In this document: positions 58,209 through 64,000 of the stretch, piece after piece | Position numbering within the stretch: the stretch's first letter is position 1 | Layout of the letters: each line of letters begins with the position of its first letter | Assembly: GCA_935421135.1 (NCBI GenBank) | Contig: OW285190.1 | Location: 13,712,501 to 13,776,500, forward strand | Length of the DNA stretch: 64,000 bases | Reading direction: 5' to 3' | Source: Bugulina stolonifera | Lineage: Eukaryota; Bryozoa; Gymnolaemata; Cheilostomatida; Bugulidae | Made by a program: the position numbers and the translations under genes | Notes under the pieces: model-generated | Database searches by the model: none | Told to the model about the DNA's origin: nothing | What the model saw: only the letters and a program-made list of their open reading frames with translations

Positions 58209-59006
58209 CTCATCCGACGAGGCTAAATAAATATAAAATCATATACCGTGTGAATAATATTAATAATATAATACAATATACAATGTATACAAAATAAGAC
58301 AACTTTAACCAGAAAAAATATGGCAATTAATAACAGAAGATTACATTTACAATTATTATAGGCCTACACATTCATGTTCTCATATAGAAGTCCTGTTATT
58401 CAACAAGTTTAATCAAACATTACCAAGTTCAATCAATGGGAAACAAAAGAAAAATTGACAATTTGTTGAGCACACAACTCCATATTCCCTGCATCTTTTA
58501 CAACATTTGCGGTGTTAGGTTACTTCAATCATTAGCCCACTATGACTATAATAAGCTGACCAATGTGAAAGTGATAATATCCTATGTTTATTGAAATTAC
58601 AACGGGGCAATTAGGTTTCAAGAGCTGGAAAGTGGATATTTAGGCCTATTCATATTGAAAAGACCAGTAATCATACAGAATTAAAAATCATGCTAACAAG
58701 TTTCACTCTACTTACCTTGTAAGACTGTAGTTCGATCACTTATGACTTCACTTGCAAACACGTCCTTCAAGACTTACACTGCTACTCTCTCTTGCTTTTT
58801 CCAGCTGTGTTCGTAGCAGCCCTGTTTATCAGTGTAAATGCAGGCCTGCTTGGTTTAACATCGACCTCTCCAATTGCCAGGGCAACAGTTGTTCAGATTT
58901 TAATTTAATCCGAATATGAACATCTTAAAATAAGGAACATACATGTACTTACTGAACTAATACTTACTAAAATTATGTTTCATGTAATGGTTATAAAATT
59001 ATTTTA

Positions 59007-59131
59007 TAACCATTCATATACTTTACTAATAGTTTATTTTATATGAGATTAATTTTGTAATTATTTATTTTAAAAATAATTACAAAATGAAAATTAATCT
59101 CACATGAAACAAATTATTAGTATATGAATGG
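59007..59131. repeat. Long imperfect AT-rich palindrome
   Basis: About 60 bases beginning CCATTCATATACT are inverted to end at AGTATATGAATGG, sharing GAGATTAATTTT and TTTTGTAATTATTT in the inner arms. It resembles a fold-back MITE. No target duplication was recognised. Confidence 0.7.
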
Positions 59132-59276
59132 CTATACATTCAGAATGTATAACCAAGGAGTAACTGGTATAGGCCCTAACTAATTTTTAATTTAATAAAT
59201 TAAATTTGAAATCAAATTAAAAAGTTTAATTTCGTTGAAATTTAAATTATTTATAATATCAGTATGAATATGAATA

Positions 59277-59321
59277 ATTAATATAAAAATAATATAATAA
59301 TTATATTATTTTTATATTAAT
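59277..59321. repeat. Perfect 45-base AT palindrome
   Basis: 22 bases beginning ATTAATATAAAAATAATATA are exactly inverted around a single central A (59299). A second perfect 28-base palindrome follows at 59351-59378 (TTGAATAATTATTA and its complement). Such sequences form cruciforms and are often unstable. Confidence 0.9.
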
Positions 59322-59946
59322 TTGAATAATTATATTATATTCATATTCTATTGAATAATTATTATAATAATTATTCAAATATCAATTCACAATAGCCATC
59401 ATAACGTACTTTTATTATATTGGTATCAGCAAAATCATTTTATTTTGAAAATAATCATAGGTCGTCCATAATCAGAGTTACCAGACCAGTGACCATGTGA
59501 AGTATTGCTTTTGACCAAATTCCTCTACTTTGTTATTACAATTATTTTAAAAAGTGGCTAGGAAGTAACATGTTAGTTGGCGTTTTTGGACTTCAGGCAA
59601 TGTTGATTGGTCAATGGTCAACCAATCATGATGCCTTCAATATTGAAACCAATGGCTAAGTTTGTAACAAAACAAGTAGAGTTTTTCATGGAGTTGCCTC
59701 TTCTTGACAAAAGAAAAGGAAGATTAATCGAGAGAAGACAGCTTCCAATTATAATCAATAGCTGCTAATGAGTGTCCATGCACATTGTGCATTGTACATG
59801 TACATAGTGTAGTAATTACACAGTATTCGAACAGAGCACATGCAGCCATACTTTCCAAGTGTCCAGATTTTGTCAGGGCACCTCCTGCATTTTGAGTCTG
59901 TCACCACTAAATTTTCAGCTGCTCTGATTTTTACCTATGGTATAAA

Positions 59947-60933
59947 GGTATTGGCAGGGGTGGGACTAGCGCGGTTGAAACGCTATTCGATTGCGCTAAT
60001 CTCTTCTTTTGCAGCAGCGAACTGCTGTGACACGCTTCTTTCAATTTCTGTCAATTTTTAATAGCGGTTCAACCAATACGCTTTTATTTTCAGCCCAACC
60101 TGCTAATAGCTAGTAGCTAGTAACGAGTGCCATTGCGGCTGCAGCCATTCCTGGCCGTCTTAACTATTACACTTGGTGAAATTGCTAACCAACTCAATTT
60201 AATATCAGGATTATATGAGTGTTTAAAGCTTTTTAACTTCAAAAACACAGTCTACACAAAGAAAAAACATACAAAGAATAGATTATAGTATGTGTGGAGA
60301 ATACTTTTATATTAGAAGTTTAAAATACTACCGATTTAACCACAAATATATAATATTTTAGACATTGACAGAAAATCATGGGGAGATAAGTCTAAATTTT
60401 ACTTTGTACATGTATTACTACTCCAATAGTACATGTACAACTGTACAACACTAATGCTTCTACAATTTCCACAGACACAATTTGAAAGCTATATATGTGA
60501 TGCCTAATACACATGCATTTGACTTGGCTATATTACATTGAGTATGTTGCTGCTACCCTGATACCTTCTTATCACGTTATCAATGATGTTTCAAATCCAT
60601 GACGAAGCCCTAGTGTGCATTGTAGAAAATAATATACATGTAAACACAATATGAACTCTGCAAAACAATGTAGCTGAAGAGAAGTAAACAAGAAATAGCT
60701 GTGTTTGTGCTTTTTAATTTTCATGGAAATAAATGGGCACCTTTGAATTGCTCTCTCAAATCTAATTTGAGAGAAGACAACTTCTAATTAATAGCGATTC
60801 AGCGGATATAAAAGCTATTCTCTATATTTAAATTTCACTAGCACATAGGCAGATTCTTTATTCTTGTAGTGAATAGCTAATAGCACATATTTCTCTACTT
60901 TTAAAACTATCGACTCCCACCCCTGGGTATTGG
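59947..60933. mobile_element. Non-autonomous hAT-like element (971 bp) with 8-bp target duplication
   Basis: The element is 59955-60925. The ends are CAGGGGTGGGACT (left) and, inverted, CAGGGGTGGGAGT (right), one mismatch in 13. GGTATTGG occurs directly outside both ends (59947-59954 and 60926-60933). An 8-bp duplication and CAGGG ends are the hAT signature. The interior has no transposase frame. The ends differ from those of the 4.8-kb hAT at 25532-30331, so it was moved by another hAT subfamily. It contains one copy of the dispersed GAGAAGACAACTTCTAATTA motif. Confidence 0.88.
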
Positions 60934-61847
60934 GTTACTCCAATAAATAGAGTTGACAAATCATGTTTTTGCTTTGCTATCAACTATCATAAGACAAGAC
61001 TACTTGGAATTACGGAGTTACTCTCCCTTGCGAACCTACCAAGAGAGAGTAACTCCATATCAAGGGTTCATATTATTTTTTAGCTACGTGATTGCACCAA
61101 TAGGGGCATCAGGCCTTCATCTAGGGCTAGACAGTCAGTTTTCATGTAGAGAGTAATAATTTCTAAAAAGTAGTCACGTGCACTTGGAGTACCTGGCTGA
61201 GAAATTGATTGGTTGTACTGTGATTAAGAAGTAAAATGTAAAACAGTGAAAAATGACGTGTATGTGAAACTATGCACCAATATGACAAGTGATGAAAGCA
61301 TGCTTATACATGTAAGAACAACATCTGCAATTCCATTGGTTCATTAACTATAGTCTGGTTCCCATTATTCCTAAAGAAAATGTTTATTCGACACAATTAT
61401 CAATCATTAGGTTTTGGAAAATTTTAATCTACATTGTAGGTATTATCAATGTTTCTTCTACAAAGTTTAGTGCAAAATAAAAATAACACTTATATGTTAA
61501 CCCTGTCATTAAATAATGAAAGATATACTTATTAAAATATACTTGAATATATATAATTGGAGTCACTGCATCTAATATTAACTAACTACAACAGAGCTCC
61601 ATGACACTAGGGGCTTGAAAGACCAAACATGTTGGTCCTTGCATAGACGAACAAACGAACTCTGTTTGACCTTCGAACGAGGTCCTGTTGGCCAAAACGG
61701 AGCAAATAGCCTCTCATGTAACCGCAACTTAAAAGAAACAGTTTTTACAAAATGTAGCTACAGGTGACATTCACTGTAGAATCTAATCTACATCAAAATC
61801 TAAGCACACAGTACAACAAAAACAACAATTATTTGGGATTCCAGACT

Positions 61848-63379
61848 TTACACAAACACTGGATGACGCAATGTCGTATAGTTCTTTTTGCGAATTGATG
61901 GCGAAATTGAAGCATGGTATTGGAAGCGCTTGTGCTTTGGAGTTAAAATTGGGCTCTTCTGAGTGGCTAGTTCTTCTAGAATTTTACTTTTCCACAAAGA
62001 CTTTGAGTTAGTGTAAGAGGCTGGTTCAGTTTGCACTAAACTCTCTCTCGCTGCGTTCTTGCAATGAGCAGGAGAATTCGATAGGCTTGGCCACGATGAC
62101 ACACTCTGCAAATCATCATCAATGTTTATTAGCTGGTAGTTATGTTGGCATTCGATAGGAGAGGATAACTTCAAGTCATCCACAGGTAGTTCATACATGC
62201 TGAGCCTAGAAGTGGAAGCATTTACTGGGAGGGTGGGTTGAAGAGGAGGATTAGCTTTGCTTGGAAACTCTTCGTCATCCGAGTAGCAGCCCTCCTCTAG
62301 TTCCAAAGACATCTCCATTATTTCCTCATAAACCCCTTGATATTCAGTGGGATCTTCCTCAGCTGCTACTTCTGACTCCGGGTTCATCGATAGAGGTTTA
62401 GGTTGGGGCAAATCAAACAAGGGAGACAATTTCTTTCCCACTGGCTGAATTGGACTGCTGTCATCAGGGGAAATTGGATTATCAGGTGTGAGGCTCAACT
62501 CTAGATCAGTTAAATCCCAGTCTAAATCATGAGTTTCTTCTACAGCCATATCCAAGTTCAAGGACAATCGGTTTCTCATTAACACACTGTCTCGTTTTAA
62601 TTCACTCATGGGCCGACTCTCATCGCGATGGGAAGTAGGCCCATTGGCACTATCATTTGGCATGGCTTTACAAGCTAATATAAAATCTTGAACGGATTTT
62701 TTGTTCAGCCAAGCTTCGGCTTCCTCAATGGCGGCTAATTCTTGTAGGTTATATTCCCTCTGCACAGAGAAAGTCTTTGAGATCCTTTGAATAGCTGTTA
62801 TTGTGGTATGAATGTAGCGGATGATCTTTTCTAAATCTGCATTTGGTGATGAGTACTGCTCCACAAGTGTAGCCAACTGAAATAATAATATGATGTGGCG
62901 CCTTAGAAAAACGAATAGAAATAAAACTATATAGTGTTCGTTACACCAAATACCAATTCTTCATAACAGACTGTCATTGCGTAATGTTCAGAACCAAATT
63001 TTTCAACACGCCTTACGAGTCTATGAAGCCTGAACGCATGGAATAATGAGGAATGCGGGCTAATAAGTAAAAAGTGATGAGCGGATCATACAATTATATT
63101 ACGTACTTCTTTGCACAGCAATATTTGCAAATTACTCTAGCAGTGTTACAATCATTTGCTACATAGAGCCCTAAACCATGTATCCTATAGAAACTTGACT
63201 GGTGATGTGCAAGGAAAATTGGAGTTTTAATAAAAAATTAAACATCTGGATTAAAATATATTTTGTGGTCACAAAAATGAGATACAGATAAAAGTTCCAT
63301 TGATACTTACCCTGAGTAGGAACTTCCTGTCACTTGCTAGTCCAATGTTATCCGGGTGTCTGGAGTTAGAAGAAGACAT
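61848..63379 (-). CDS. Two-exon gene for a 365-aa protein of unknown function
   Basis: Exon 1 is 63311-63379 (ATG, MSSSNSRHPDNIGLASDRKF, donor GTAAGT); exon 2 is 61848-62876 (acceptor ATTATTTCAG), joined in phase 0. Residues about 20-100 look helical (DLEKIIRYIHTTITAIQRIS, then ELAAIEEAEAWLNKK). The middle is low-complexity and acidic, Ser/Pro/Asp-rich (CYSDDEEFPS). The C-terminus is basic (TPKHKRFQYHASISPSIRKK). No signal peptide or membrane segment. I recognise no family; the build suggests a nuclear or cytosolic adaptor with a helical head and disordered tail. It is divergent from the plus-strand gene starting at 63872, about 490 bp away. Confidence 0.8.
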
Positions 63380-63871
63380 GCTGACTGTTAGATGTCACGG
63401 CTTCGTATGCGAGTGTAATGTCAATATATAACACAAATACATTACAGTAACATATATAATAAACCAGGTATATATACACTGTACAATATAATATATACTG
63501 TATTAGTGCATATGGTATGGCTCAAGTAGACAAGTAGAAGCCTACCAATTTACATACAATGCAATACAACAGTATAGTCTACACTATTTGTTGCTAGATG
63601 TAACTTTAGTCTAGGCTAAATCAATATAATTTATATGATTTCACAACTAATATTAGTAATTAAATGAAGAATTAATGTTCATGTGCAATGTATATAATAA
63701 TATGCTGCTTTTGTACGTCCAGTAATACTGGTATATTTCATCACTGCAGTATATAAAACACATGAACAATTTTTAATGGAAAATTTCAAAAAATCGGTTG
63801 TCCCATTTTGGCACTTTTATCTAGGCCTAATGTAATATAACTCATTAGTTTGAAAAGGCAGCAACGATCTA
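63380..63871. promoter_or_regulatory. Probable bidirectional promoter region
   Basis: 492 bases lie between the start codons of two divergently oriented genes (minus at 63379, plus at 63872). AT-rich, no clear TATA element placed for either side. Shared promoter use is inferred from the arrangement only. Confidence 0.4.
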
Positions 63872-63991
63872 ATGACAGCAAAGGTGAAAGACATGTAAGT
63901 AAATTAACTTTGATTATAAGCTGGTATATAATATTCTAATACTAAAATCAATGCTTCTAGCTGGACTAACGCTGCCACAGTTCAAGTGACG
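63872..63991 (+). CDS. First two exons of a plus-strand gene running off the window
   Basis: Exon 1 63872-63894 (ATG, donor GTAAGT), a 66-bp intron with a CTAATAC branch-like site, and exon 2 63961-63991 (acceptor GCTTCTAG, donor GTATGT) join in phase to 18 codons, MTAKVKDIWTNAATVQVT. The product is not recognised from so short a piece. Consistent phases and good splice sites support it; the start could lie further upstream, since the frame is open back through GSNDL. Confidence 0.5.
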
Positions 63992-64000
63992 GTATGTAAT

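Larger units (their letters stand above)
58223..61847. other. Non-coding region between SLC6 and the 365-aa gene
   Basis: Contains a probable 5' untranslated exon of the SLC6 gene ending at a GTAAGT donor near 58718, a set of AT-rich palindromes (59007-59378), a hAT-like non-autonomous element (59955-60925) and otherwise no recognisable gene. The 73-codon frame at 59840-60061 runs into the element and is not protein-like. Confidence 0.5.

Noticed and set aside
59840..60061. 73-aa plus-strand frame
   Set aside because: It crosses the left end of the non-autonomous hAT-like element, so it is a chance frame.

Overview
The window is metazoan nuclear DNA. It is AT-rich, with GT-AG introns mostly 60-1,200 bp long, many tandem repeats, and genes for phospholipase C-gamma and an SLC6 transporter. 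An early-branching or other marine invertebrate (for example a sponge) would fit, but the sequence alone does not fix the species.

Region 1 (1-20 kb) is a cluster of four apparently intronless genes on the minus strand for inhibitor-of-apoptosis (BIR) proteins. Two are near-identical tandem copies with two BIRs, an IAP-type RING and two hydrophobic segments at the N-terminus, which is unusual for IAPs. The third has two BIRs and a RING but no membrane segment. The fourth has two BIRs and no RING. Between them lie a 725-bp exact-type tandem duplication, several inverted-repeat (MITE-like) elements and microsatellites. A few possible plus-strand exons flank the cluster.

Region 2 (22.8-49.8 kb) is a complete PLC-gamma gene on the minus strand. 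I chained 31 coding exons through the whole window with splice phases that agree at every junction, giving 1,357 codons including the stop. It contains two alternative exons for the first half of the N-terminal SH2 domain. They have the same splice phases and lengths that are not multiples of three, so they must be mutually exclusive. There is also a candidate alternative last exon. Intron 28 carries a 4.8-kb hAT DNA transposon with perfect terminal inverted repeats and an 8-bp target duplication; its three-exon transposase has a single in-frame TAG.

Region 3 (51.7-58.2 kb) is a complete SLC6-family Na+/Cl--coupled transporter on the minus strand (15 coding exons, 690 aa), with a LINE fragment in one intron. 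Region 4 (58.3-61.8 kb) is non-coding: AT-rich palindromes and a 971-bp non-autonomous hAT-like element with an exact 8-bp target duplication. Region 5 holds a two-exon gene of unknown function (365 aa, minus) and, divergent from it at the window edge, the first exons of a plus-strand gene.

PLC-gamma and the transporter are ordinary single-copy-type, intron-rich genes. The IAP cluster looks like a locally expanding, retroposed-style family in a repeat-rich neighbourhood.
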